Of a stretch of 47,873 nt of DNA, positions 7,238 to 15,575 are shown piece after piece. Each line of letters begins with the position of its first letter. Position 1 is the first letter of the stretch. Below the pieces are notes generated by a model. The model saw only the letters and a program-made list of their open reading frames with translations, was not told the origin of the DNA and searched no databases. The DNA is from Bacillota bacterium (GTDB taxonomy: Bacteria > Bacillota > Sulfobacillia > RBS10-35 > JAJYVN01), in NCBI GenBank assembly GCA_021803205.1, contig JAJZMB010000023.1, forward strand, positions 1 through 47,873. Direction: 5' to 3'. The position numbers and the translations under genes were made by a program.

Positions 7238-8008
7238 GTGGCTGAGGGAGCTACGCAGGCGCTTGCGGGCGGGCGAACGATTCCGTCCTCGGAGGTGCCC
7301 TTCGAACGGGATGCTGTCCTGCGGGCCCTCGGCTACCGTCCGAACAAGACCCGGGCGTCGGAGGCGTCGCTGGCCGCGGTAGAGCAAGGAATGCGCCAGG
7401 CCGCCGGTCTCCTGCATCCGCTGGTGCTTTACGCCGACGCCGCACTGCAATGCGTGGGGCCGGATGCCATGCTGCGCGTGCCGTCCCTGGACCTCCACTG
7501 GCGGAGCCCGGCCCTCACCGCGATGCTCGCCGGGGCTGAGCGCGTCACGGTCTTCGCCGGCACGGTGGGCGCGGCGATCGGCGACGCGGCCCGCGCGGCG
7601 ATGCAGCGGGGGGACTATGCCCTCGGGGTGGTCCTGGATGCCTGCGGTAGCGCGGCGGCCTCCGCCCTGGCCGAGCGTGCCCGCCATGAAGCCGAGGCGT
7701 GGGCGCGCGCCCGCGGATGCCGCGTGACGGCGCCCTATAGCCCCGGGTACCGCGACTGGGACATCGCCGACCAGGAGCCGCTCCTGCGCGCGATAGAGGC
7801 CCGACGCATCGGCATCCGCACGAGCGACTCCCACTACCTGCTGCCCGAGAAGTCCTTCTGTGGCATTGTCGGCTGGATCCGCGGCCTGGCGGAAGCACCG
7901 CAGGCAAGTGGCTGCGCGATCTGTTTCCTGCCCGGGTGCAGGTACCGGCGGATGCCGCCGGTCGGGGACCCCGGAACACTGCTGCCGGCGATCCCCGGAC
8001 GCGGATAG
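7238..8008 (+). CDS. Stand-alone MetH reactivation (SAM-binding) domain protein
   Basis: Resembles the C-terminal activation domain of cobalamin-dependent methionine synthase, which binds SAM and reductively remethylates oxidised cob(II)alamin. Signature segments are SPGYRDWDIADQEPLL and, near residue 205, the LLPEKSFCGIVGW block corresponding to the conserved Pro-x-Lys-Ser-x-x-Gly-Ile motif. A short cysteine-rich end (CAICFLPGC followed by YRR) resembles the tail of free-standing homologues found in Firmicutes and Thermotoga. Length is 256 residues, and the GTG start at 7238 has GGAGG about 11 bases upstream. It lies between MTHFR and a MetH that lacks this very domain, so it almost certainly works in trans on that enzyme. 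Confidence 0.88.
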   Translation: MAEGATQALAGGRTIPSSEVPFERDAVLRALGYRPNKTRASEASLAAVEQGMRQAAGLLHPLVLYADAALQCVGPDAMLRVPSLDLHWRSPALTAMLAGAERVTVFAGTVGAAIGDAARAAMQRGDYALGVVLDACGSAAASALAERARHEAEAWARARGCRVTAPYSPGYRDWDIADQEPLLRAIEARRIGIRTSDSHYLLPEKSFCGIVGWIRGLAEAPQASGCAICFLPGCRYRRMPPVGDPGTLLPAIPGRG

Positions 8009-8120
8009 TGCCGTGCCGGGCGGCGACCGAGCCGGGCTGGCGGGTGTGCCCCTTCCGACGCTCATGGCGCCCGTGCATGCTTGTTGATGAGACGTTGCCC
8101 CGCTAAGGAGCTGATCTCCC

Positions 8121-10814
8121 GTGTCCGAGGCCACCGCCGGGGTTGCGGGACTGCGCGCGCCGGAGATTGGCGCGCAGCCCCGTAACCCGCTGCCCCGCGC
8201 CCTGCGGCCTGTCTGGGACGGCCACATCCTCATCGCGGACGGCGCTATGGGCACGCTCTTGCAGCAGCAGGGCCTGCCGCCCGGGGGGTGCCCCGAAGTC
8301 TGGAATCTGGAACGGCCCGAGGTGGTGCGCCGCATCCACGAGGCGTACATCGATGCCGGTGCCCGCCTGATCGAGACCAACACCTTCGGGGCCACACGTC
8401 TGAAGATGGACGCCTACGACATCGGCGACCGCGTCGCGGAGCACACCAGGGCGGCCGTGGAGATCGCCTTCGCCGCCGCGGCCGGGCGCGCCGCCGTGGC
8501 AGTGTCGATCGGGCCGTTGGGGCATCTGGTGGAGCCGCTCGGCGAGATCTCCTTCAACCGCGCCCAGGAGCTGTTCTACGAACAGACCAGTGCGGCGGCC
8601 GCGGCCGGGGCCACCCTGGCGATCATCGAGACAATGCTCGACCTGCAGGAGACGCGGGCTGCGATCTTCGCCTGCCGTGACGCGGGTCTGGACACCATCG
8701 TCCAGTTGACTTTCAACCAGGACGGCCGCGCCTTCACCGGTACTGAACCAGAGGCGGCGGTCGTGGTACTGGAGGCCCTCGGCGCGGGCGTGATCGGCGC
8801 GAACTGCTCCCTGGGCCCTGAGGGTCTGCGCGCGGTTGTGCAGCGGATGGCCAGGGTGGCGAGCGTGCCGATCAGCGTGCAGGCCAACGCCGGGCTGCCT
8901 CGGCTCGAGGACGGTCGCACCGTGTTCCCGATGGGCGCCGAGGAGTACGCCGGCTGGGGGCCGCGCCTGGCCGACGCCGGCGCTTCGATCATCGGCGGCT
9001 GCTGCGGCACCTCGCCCGAGCACACCCGGCTGCTCGCCCGCTCGCTGCAGGGTCGGCGCCTGCCGGGCCTCTCCTTCCGCGACGAGCGTCTGCCCACCCT
9101 GTCGCTGGCCAGCCGCATGAAGGCGTTGTTCTTTTTCGACGAAAATCTCCCGGTGGTGATCGGGGAGCGGATCAACCCCACCGGCAGAAAGCTTCTCAGT
9201 CGGGATATCAGGACCGGCGCGATGCAGCTTGTGCGTCAGGAGGCCCGCGATCAGGTCGCCGCCGGGGCGGCGATGCTGGACGTCAACTGCGGGGTGCCCT
9301 CCATCGACGAAGCTGTCGCCATGGCGCGTGCCGTGACTGTCGTCCAGGACGCGGTGGACGTGCCGCTGGTGATCGACTCGCCTGGCCCCGACGTGCTGGA
9401 GGCGGGGATGCGCGCCTTCAGCGGGAAGGCGCTCGTCAACTCTTTCTCCGGTGAGGAGGACCGCATCGAACGCGTGCTGCCCGTGGCCGCGCGGTACGGC
9501 GCCGCCGTGCTCGGCCTGACGCTGGACGAGGGCGGCCTGCCGCAGACGGCCGCGGATCGGCTGCGCATCGCCGCACGCTTGGTGCGGGAAGCGGAGAGGG
9601 TTGGCATCCCGCGCCAGGACGTGGTCATTGACTGCTTGTGTCTGACTGCGGGGGCACAGCAGGACGCGGCGCGCGCCACCCTGGAGGGCATCCGGCTCGT
9701 CAAGCGGGAACTGGGGTGCGCCACGTCCCTCGGCATCAGCAACATCTCCTTCGGCCTGCCTGAGCGCACCTTCCTCAACGCGGTGTTCCTGACGATGGCC
9801 ATCCAGGCGGGTCTGGACATGGCGATCGTCAACCCGCTGGATCTGCGCCTGATGGACGTTGTCGCCGCCTCGCGCGTCTTCAGTTACCGCGACATTGACT
9901 CCCGTGCCTACATCCAGCGGATGACGCCCCGCAAGCTTGTGCACACGCTGGACGAGGCGGAGGTGCTTCTGCGCAAGGCCGGCGTCCTCGCAACGGCCCC
10001 CGCGCCGGCGGCAGAGACGGGCGGCGATGGGGATCGAGCCGCCACTGGTGGCGGCTCCAACGCCCTGCAGGCCTCCACTTCGCCCGCCAAACGTCCGACG
10101 GCGGCGGCCTTGGCGCGCCAGCAGGCGCAGGCGGGTCTGGTCAAGCAGACCGGACCCGATCCGGAGCGGATCCCGAAGGACGCGCTGCTGCGCAAACTTT
10201 ACGACTGCATCGTCGAGGGCGACAAGGACGGCATCCAGGAACAGTTGGAGAAGGCCCTCGGGCGCGGCGACAATCCTGTTGTGCTCCTCAACGGTGCGCT
10301 GATCGTCGGGATGGAGGAGGTTGGGCGCCTCTTTGGGGATGGGACGTACTTTCTGCCGCAACTGATGCTGTCCGCGGAGGCCATGAAGCGCGCGTTCGCG
10401 CGGCTGAAGCCGGAGCTGCAGAAGCTGAAGGAGGGGCAAACCGAAGCCGGCACGGTGGTCCTGGCCACGGTGCAGGGAGACATCCATGACATCGGCAAGA
10501 ACATCTGTGCGGTGATGCTCGAGAACCATGGTTTCCGGGTCATCGACCTCGGGCGCAACGTGAAGAACGATCTGGTGGTGGCGGCGGCCAGGGAGCAGCA
10601 CGCCGATGTGGTGGGACTCTCCGCGCTGATGACCACGACGATGCCGCAGATGAAGCGGGTGATCGAAATGTTCAAGGCCGAGGGCATGGATATCCCGGTG
10701 ATGGTCGGTGGGGCGGCGACGACGCGGCACTTCGCGCGGGAGATCGGCGCGGCGGGTTACGGGCGCGACGCGCAGGAGGCCGTGGCGGAGGCGAAGCGGT
10801 TGGTTGGGGGGTAG
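8121..10814 (+). CDS. metH: Cobalamin-dependent methionine synthase, three-module form
   Basis: Transfers the methyl group of 5-methyl-THF to homocysteine through a bound corrinoid. Modules in order: homocysteine/zinc barrel (about 30-310) with zinc ligands C229 in GANCSLGP and C294-C295 in GGCCGTSPEH; pterin-binding barrel (about 345-620) with GERINPTG and DVNCGVPS; a poorly conserved Ala/Gly/Ser-rich linker (about 625-685); a cap helix domain; and a B12-binding fold with GDIHDIGKN, where H789 is the lower axial cobalt ligand, and a later GGAATT segment. The 897 residues end there; the SAM-dependent activation domain of E. coli-type MetH (about 1230 residues) is absent and supplied by the preceding gene. 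The GTG start at 8121 follows AAGGAG. It belongs to the SAM-riboswitch operon. Confidence 0.95.
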   Translation: MSEATAGVAGLRAPEIGAQPRNPLPRALRPVWDGHILIADGAMGTLLQQQGLPPGGCPEVWNLERPEVVRRIHEAYIDAGARLIETNTFGATRLKMDAYDIGDRVAEHTRAAVEIAFAAAAGRAAVAVSIGPLGHLVEPLGEISFNRAQELFYEQTSAAAAAGATLAIIETMLDLQETRAAIFACRDAGLDTIVQLTFNQDGRAFTGTEPEAAVVVLEALGAGVIGANCSLGPEGLRAVVQRMARVASVPISVQANAGLPRLEDGRTVFPMGAEEYAGWGPRLADAGASIIGGCCGTSPEHTRLLARSLQGRRLPGLSFRDERLPTLSLASRMKALFFFDENLPVVIGERINPTGRKLLSRDIRTGAMQLVRQEARDQVAAGAAMLDVNCGVPSIDEAVAMARAVTVVQDAVDVPLVIDSPGPDVLEAGMRAFSGKALVNSFSGEEDRIERVLPVAARYGAAVLGLTLDEGGLPQTAADRLRIAARLVREAERVGIPRQDVVIDCLCLTAGAQQDAARATLEGIRLVKRELGCATSLGISNISFGLPERTFLNAVFLTMAIQAGLDMAIVNPLDLRLMDVVAASRVFSYRDIDSRAYIQRMTPRKLVHTLDEAEVLLRKAGVLATAPAPAAETGGDGDRAATGGGSNALQASTSPAKRPTAAALARQQAQAGLVKQTGPDPERIPKDALLRKLYDCIVEGDKDGIQEQLEKALGRGDNPVVLLNGALIVGMEEVGRLFGDGTYFLPQLMLSAEAMKRAFARLKPELQKLKEGQTEAGTVVLATVQGDIHDIGKNICAVMLENHGFRVIDLGRNVKNDLVVAAAREQHADVVGLSALMTTTMPQMKRVIEMFKAEGMDIPVMVGGAATTRHFAREIGAAGYGRDAQEAVAEAKRLVGG

Positions 10815-11495
10815 CAAGACTGAGGTCCGTTCGTCCCTGCTACCCCTGCCGCTCCCGCGCGACAACCGTATAGGCGAAGCCCGCCTGGATGCGCAGCCGG
10901 TCACAGGCGTCTGTGTTGTCGGGCGTTCCGAAACTGGTCGATGTGGGTCATGAGCAAATGATCGACCCGCTCCCCGGTGCCGGAGCAGGGCTTCAAGGCG
11001 ACTGGCCGGGGGGCCGGAACGGTGGTGGTCGAGCCTCTCACACAGTCCGGGGACGTGGTGCACCCATACCTGGCACCGATGCTCGCCGGGTGCCGCGGTC
11101 CGGTCCGGGGGTGGACCAAGCACGGGCCCCGCTGGAGGTGCTGGAGCCAGCCCTCCGGATGGATGCCCAGGGTATGGGGCGCGTGCTTGGTCACCGGTCC
11201 TCAGGTCTTGCTGTCCCGCAGCCACCGGATGGCCGCAGTGCACCGCTGTCTCTTGTTGGGGTGGACGCCCCTGGCATTTGCAAACTGGACGGGGTTTCCC
11301 CCGGGTCCCGGTCCCCGTCGGTACCATGCCCGGGCGCGCTTTGACGCACGCTCGCCGGTGTGTCAGTCTGCCGGAGGGGGCAGTGGCGGCGCGCTCGGCG
11401 GCAGGCCATAGGATCTTCGGGCCGTCGCTCCTCGCCTGGGACGGTCCGGCGCCTGCCTGCGAGATATTGCAGAGCAGAACGGGGAGTAACGGACG
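10815..11495 (+). other. 681-base gap with structured sequence upstream of RACo-like gene
   Basis: No convincing gene on either strand. The main structure is a long hairpin: 11110-11130 pairs with 11176-11195 around ACCAAGCACG/CGTGCTTGGT (about 19 pairs with one bulge and one mismatch), and the 45-base loop has its own GGAGG/CCTCC helix. Smaller inverted repeats occur at 10938-10969 (GGTCGAT/ATCGACC) and at 11288-11319 (GACGGGG/CCCCGTC). It could be a long leader RNA of the next gene. I do not see the consensus of the cobalamin or SAM riboswitches. Confidence 0.4.
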
Positions 11496-13190
11496 TTGGC
11501 TGACGATGTCGTTCCCCTTGAGGTTGCGGGCCGGACGGTCGAAGTGCCTACGGGCCAGAGGCTGCACCTGGCGCTGTTGCGCTCCGGGGTGCTGATCGAG
11601 ACGCCCTGCGGCAGCCGGGGTAAGTGCCGCAAGTGCCGCGTGCGCGTCACGGCGGGGGAGTGGCCGGTGACATCCGCGGAGCGCGATCAGCTCTCCCCCG
11701 AGGAGCTGGACGCCGGGTATCGCCTTTCCTGCCAGCAGGTGGTCCGCGGCGGGGGAACGGTGGCCGTGGTGCCGGAACTGCTGATCAGCTCGGCCAAGAC
11801 GGGCATCAGCCGGCTCGGCGCGGCGCAGGCGGCCGTGCCCACGGATCCGTGGTACGACCGCACGCTGCTGCGGGCGGGTGGACGGCCGCTCGGGCTGGCT
11901 CTGGACATCGGCACCACGACGGTAGTGGCTGCGCTTCTCGACCTTGAGAGCGGCGAGGAACTGGCTGGGATGTCCACGCCCAACCCCCAGGGAGGCTACG
12001 GGGCGGACCTCATGTCGCGGCTCTCGTACGCCATCACCGGGGACGCGGCGCGACTGGAGCTGCAGGCGGCGGTGGTTTCTGTCCTGGGCGATCTGATCGG
12101 GCGCCTCTGCCGCCGCGCGCGGTGCCGGCCGGAGGACATCCTCACGGCGGCGATGGTGGGCAACACCGCCATGCACCACCTCTTCTTCGGCTTGCCGGTG
12201 GAGGACCTGGCGCTCGCGCCGTATGTGCCGGCGGTTACAGACGCGATTCAGCGAAGGCCGGCCGAGATCGGCGCGGGCCTGCCCATCCACCCGCAGGCGA
12301 CGGTGTACGGGTTGCCGAATGTCGCCGGCTTCGTCGGGGCCGATGCGGTGGCGGTGATGCTCGCCTGCGGGCTGGACGAGCCATCCGCCGCGGTGCGCAT
12401 GGTCGCCGACATCGGTACCAACGGGGAGATCTCCATTGCCGGTCCGTCCCCGGCGGCGGGTGGGCGGCACCGGGTGGTCTGCTGCTCGGCGCCGGCCGGA
12501 CCAGCCTTTGAGGGTGGGGAGATCAGCCGGGGGATGCGCGCCGGGCCTGGAGCGGTGGAGACGGTCGAGGTGGTCTACGGCGCCGACGGGCAGCCGATGG
12601 ATCTGCGCGTGGGCGTGATCGGCGGCGGTGAGGCGCGCGGCATCTGCGGTTCGGGACTCTTGGACGCGGTGGCCGCCGCTGTGCGCGCCGGACTCCTCGA
12701 TCCGGGCGGGCGGGTGTGCAGCGACGCGGAGGCCGCCGACCTTCCTCCGGATCTTGCCGCGCGCGTTATCCCCGGGAAGGGCGGCGCCCGCGGAGTGCTG
12801 CTCTGGCCAGACGTAGTCCTGACGCAGAAGGACGTGCGCGCGCTGCAACTGGCCAAAGGGGCCATCCGCTCCGGCATGGAGGTCGCGCTGCGCGAGTTCG
12901 GGGTATCCGCGGAGGGACTAGACGCCCTCTGGCTCGCTGGGGCCTTCGGCAATTACTTGCACCCGGAGGCGGCCCTGGCCTGCGGCCTGGTGCCGGCGGT
13001 AGAGTTGGCCCGCCTGCAGCCGGTGGGCAACGCCGCCGCTCAGGGCTGCAAACTCGCTCTGCTGTCAGCGGAGGCGCGCACGCGGGCAGAGGCGTTGGCC
13101 CGCACGGCCGAACACGTCGAATTGGCCACACACCCCGACTTCGAGGCCATCTTCTTCGAGGCGCTGAACTTCCCCAAGCCGCTGGGGTAG
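11496..13190 (+). CDS. RACo-like corrinoid activation protein ([2Fe-2S] plus ASKHA ATPase)
   Basis: Predicted to use ATP and a [2Fe-2S] cluster to reduce inactive cob(II)alamin in corrinoid methyltransferases back to cob(I)alamin. The N-terminal ferredoxin-like domain has the plant-type cysteine pattern C38, C44, C47 and C79. After a linker, the DUF4445/ASKHA region shows LDIGTTTVVA near residue 132, VGNTAMHH, DIGTNGEISI and the late ALWLAGAFGNYL block. The length, 564 residues, is near that of RACo-family proteins. The TTG start at 11496 has GGGGAG nine bases upstream. It follows the split metH operon after a 681-base gap, so its client may be that MetH or another corrinoid protein elsewhere. 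The family call is firm and the specific partner is inferred. Confidence 0.88.
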   Translation: MADDVVPLEVAGRTVEVPTGQRLHLALLRSGVLIETPCGSRGKCRKCRVRVTAGEWPVTSAERDQLSPEELDAGYRLSCQQVVRGGGTVAVVPELLISSAKTGISRLGAAQAAVPTDPWYDRTLLRAGGRPLGLALDIGTTTVVAALLDLESGEELAGMSTPNPQGGYGADLMSRLSYAITGDAARLELQAAVVSVLGDLIGRLCRRARCRPEDILTAAMVGNTAMHHLFFGLPVEDLALAPYVPAVTDAIQRRPAEIGAGLPIHPQATVYGLPNVAGFVGADAVAVMLACGLDEPSAAVRMVADIGTNGEISIAGPSPAAGGRHRVVCCSAPAGPAFEGGEISRGMRAGPGAVETVEVVYGADGQPMDLRVGVIGGGEARGICGSGLLDAVAAAVRAGLLDPGGRVCSDAEAADLPPDLAARVIPGKGGARGVLLWPDVVLTQKDVRALQLAKGAIRSGMEVALREFGVSAEGLDALWLAGAFGNYLHPEAALACGLVPAVELARLQPVGNAAAQGCKLALLSAEARTRAEALARTAEHVELATHPDFEAIFFEALNFPKPLG

Positions 13191-13392
13191 CGGACGTCGA
13201 TGGGACGGTTACCTCTGCGCAGGGGGTGGCGCGTCCTTGGGTATCCGCCCGAGGGACCGGCGGACTCTGCCGCGGTGCATGGGTCGAAGGGTGCGCCGGC
13301 CGTCGATGGCTTGGTTGGTTGCGAGCTGAGCAAAAAAGTCGCGGGTACAGTACGTGGGCGCTGCCGGGCGTCTGCCCGCCACGGCCGGAACG

Positions 13393-13428
13393 AAGGGGCG
13401 GGGGCGCGCGGGCGGCGCCCCGCCCCTT
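13393..13428. terminator. Hairpin between convergent RACo-like and bcp genes
   Basis: AAGGGGCGGG plus GGCGC on the left pairs with GCGCCCCGCCCCTT on the right, 14 pairs with a bulged G, ending six bases before the bcp stop codon. There is no U-tract. The remaining 13191-13392 shows nothing supportable. Confidence 0.5.
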
Positions 13429-13434
13429 GGCGGT

Positions 13435-13920
13435 TCAGTGGCTGAGTGCCGCCAGGGACCTGTCGACATGCTGTGTGGCAGAGGCCAGCGAGGAGAAGAT
13501 GCCCCGCACGATGCCCGCCGCATCGATCACGAATGTGGTGCGGGTGGGGAGGGCGCCCCGTGGTGATACGCCGTACAGGCTGCGCACGCTGCCATCGGCG
13601 TCGCTGACGAGGGGGAACGGGAGGTTGTACTTTTCGGCGAAGCGGTCGTGCGAGGCGGCGGAGTCTCCGCTGATGCCGATCACCACGGCTCCAGCCCCGG
13701 TGAATTGTGCGTAGTTGTCCCGAAACGAGCAGGCTTCGGCGGTGCAGCCGGGGGTGTCATCCTTGGGGTAGAAGTACAGGACGATGGGTTTTTGGCCGAG
13801 CAGGTCCCAGAGGTGGAGCGTGCCTCCACCCCCTGTGGGCGCGGTGAAGTCTGGGGCTCGGTCGCCTACGGCGGGCGGTCTTGTGGTATCGCTCTGCACT
13901 CCTGACTCGTGATGTGCCAC
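13435..13920 (-). CDS. bcp: Thioredoxin-dependent peroxiredoxin, Bcp/PrxQ type
   Basis: Reduces hydrogen peroxide and organic hydroperoxides with electrons from thioredoxin. The active site YPKDDTPGCTAEACSFRD contains the peroxidatic cysteine C59 and, five residues on, the resolving C64 of the atypical 2-Cys PrxQ group; the PLVSD and TTFVID segments complete the fold. An ATG at 13929 directly abuts the GGGAGG, which is too close, so I prefer the GTG at 13920, nine bases from it, giving 161 residues. The trxB product at the left end of the window could keep its thioredoxin partner reduced. It is convergent with the RACo-like gene. Confidence 0.92.
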   Translation of the reverse strand: MAHHESGVQSDTTRPPAVGDRAPDFTAPTGGGGTLHLWDLLGQKPIVLYFYPKDDTPGCTAEACSFRDNYAQFTGAGAVVIGISGDSAASHDRFAEKYNLPFPLVSDADGSVRSLYGVSPRGALPTRTTFVIDAAGIVRGIFSSLASATQHVDRSLAALSH

Positions 13921-14291
13921 TGCGTCCATCCTCCCTTTCCGAGGGGCCGGATCACCGCTGTCGGCGCATGCCCCCCACGATTGTCAGTATGCACCCCCTC
14001 CTCTCTATACGGGGGCCGCTTCCGGCAATTCCGCCACGGCGGGCCCCGCTACAGGGCACACTGCAGGTGTGCCGCGCTGCAAGACAGATCCCCGACGCAG
14101 GTGGCCACCCTGCGGCGTAAGAGTGCCGCCATTACCCGACCGCACTGCGGAACACCACCCCGCAGGTGCCGGACGCCTGCGGAAAATGGTCCTGGCCGTC
14201 CCTGCGGCGCGGTGCCGGCCACTCGGCCAGATATCGACGGCGCAAGCCCGCGCACAGCCGGCGGGCACCGCCCGACGGGCGGTGAGAAGTC
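13921..14291. other. 371-base gap upstream of bcp, nothing identified
   Basis: Lies between the aldo/keto reductase stop and the bcp start, both leftward. A few short GC-rich inverted repeats are present, but no reading frame resembles a protein family and there is no riboswitch core that I recognise. Confidence 0.4.
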
Positions 14292-15209
14292 CTAGCGCTG
14301 GATCTGCAACGTGGCCGCCCAGAGGATGAGGCGGAAGAACACGGTGTACGGCGGCAGAATCGGGATCTCGGCCGCCCTGCCCAAGGGGAAGGCCCGCTCC
14401 AGTCGCCGCAGCTCACCCGGTGTAAGGGCGATGCTCGCCGCCGCAGCATTGGCCCGCACGTGTTCAGGACGGACGGCCTTGGGGATGGCGACCACGCCCG
14501 GCCGGGAGGTCAAAAAGGCCAATGCGATCTGCGCCGGGGTCGTCCCGCGCGCAGCGGCGACCTCGATGAGCGCGGAATAGCCGCGCCAAGCTGGCATCCG
14601 ACCGTGCCCCAGGGGCGAGTAAGCCATTACCACCTGTCCGTGCTGCTGCGCATAGGGGAGGATCGCCCGTTCGACCTGGCGGTGCCCAAGACTGTAGGGC
14701 ACTTGGTTGAACGCCAGGCGGCCGATGTCACCGTTCGACGGTGCCGCATCCTTGGCACGCCGCAGCCAGGCCGGACCGAAGTTGCTGACGCCGGCGGCGC
14801 CGACCGCGCCCGCCCGCTGCAGGTCCGCGAATGCTCGGAACGTCTCGCGCAGCGGTACGGAACGAGTGGGCCAGTGCAGCAGGACCGCATCGATCCGGTC
14901 TGTGTGCAGGCGCCGCAGCGACTGCTTGACGCTGGCCAGGGTTTCGGCGTAACCGGCGTTGGACGGCCACACCTTGGTGACCAGGAAGACCTGGTCGCGG
15001 CAATCGGCAACGGCGTCGCCGACGACCTCTTCGGCGCCTCCCGCGGAATAGAATTCTGCAGTGTCGATCAGAGTCATGCCAAGGGAGACACCCAACCGCA
15101 GGGCTTCGACCTCCCGCGACCGGTTCCGCCGCGAGAGGCCCACACCCCACGTCCCCTGTCCGATCACGGCAACGGTGCGTTGCGTGCCCGGAACCACCAC
15201 CTGCCGCAT
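14292..15209 (-). CDS. Aldo/keto reductase
   Basis: NADPH-dependent oxidoreductase of the AKR superfamily, 305 residues, cytoplasmic. The catalytic tetrad is complete: D49 and Y54 in LIDTAEFYS, K79 in VTKVWP and H112 in LLHWP. Further family marks are GVSNF, FNQVPYSL, YSPLGHG and the coenzyme-binding AIPKAVRPEHVRAN. The substrate is unknown; the sequence looks like the general diketogluconate-reductase-like branch. The last 20 residues are unusually hydrophobic (VFFRLILWAATL), which might be a membrane-associating tail. The start is the ATG at 15209, but the AGGGGA lies almost against it and the GTG nine bases downstream is equally plausible. It is downstream of the MutS-like gene in the same direction, separated by 366 bases. 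Confidence 0.9.
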   Translation of the reverse strand: MRQVVVPGTQRTVAVIGQGTWGVGLSRRNRSREVEALRLGVSLGMTLIDTAEFYSAGGAEEVVGDAVADCRDQVFLVTKVWPSNAGYAETLASVKQSLRRLHTDRIDAVLLHWPTRSVPLRETFRAFADLQRAGAVGAAGVSNFGPAWLRRAKDAAPSNGDIGRLAFNQVPYSLGHRQVERAILPYAQQHGQVVMAYSPLGHGRMPAWRGYSALIEVAAARGTTPAQIALAFLTSRPGVVAIPKAVRPEHVRANAAAASIALTPGELRRLERAFPLGRAAEIPILPPYTVFFRLILWAATLQIQR

Positions 15210-15575
15210 TCCCCTATGCTACCCCGAGGCCGCCGCGACTGTCCTCCCCCGGCCCTTGTGTCCTTGGCATCCTTCATCGAGGCGACCTGCGGCGCCTCCG
15301 GTGCCGCGGTGTCCACGACCAGTACGTCGTGCCATCGCGAGAGAGGGCCGCGCACAAGCGTCTGGCCGATGCATCCGGCGCCGTCCGCGGCGACGACCAA
15401 AGATACGGCCTCCCCGGTCGCGGCAGACCCAAACGACTTGCCTGCGCCGAAGCTTGGCTCCGGCGGGCCGGAAGTCCTGTGCGTCGCCGGCATGCGCGAT
15501 GTGGGCAGTGGCCTGCCCGTGCGGCCGGCGTGGGCGCACCTCCCGGACGACGGGGCCGATACAGGGCCCCGCCCG
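15210..15575 (-). other. 366-base gap between MutS-like and AKR genes
   Basis: A minus-strand frame is open here and contains a sensible-looking stretch (EAVSLVVAADGAGCIGQ, then HDVLVVDTAAPEAP), but no good start, no ribosome binding site and no family match is apparent. It may be the remnant of a small gene or an accident of GC-rich sequence. Confidence 0.3.

Noticed and set aside
10855..11195. Minus-strand segments such as DRLRIQAGFAYTVVAR that look like the end of a protein
   Set aside because: They need a frameshift, lack a start, and match no family I can name. I treated the stretch as intergenic.
10815..11495. Cobalamin riboswitch before the RACo-like gene
   Set aside because: The conserved B12-box core and its flanking helices could not be found on either strand despite suitable context.
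8103..12848. A 1581-codon minus-strand open frame
   Set aside because: It is the antisense of metH and the RACo-like gene. Its translation is Arg/Gly/His-rich without any family pattern, and the forward frames carry clear domain motifs.
13921..13929. ATG at 13929 as the bcp start
   Set aside because: The GGGAGG lies directly against it. The GTG nine bases downstream has normal spacing and still leaves the full PrxQ domain.
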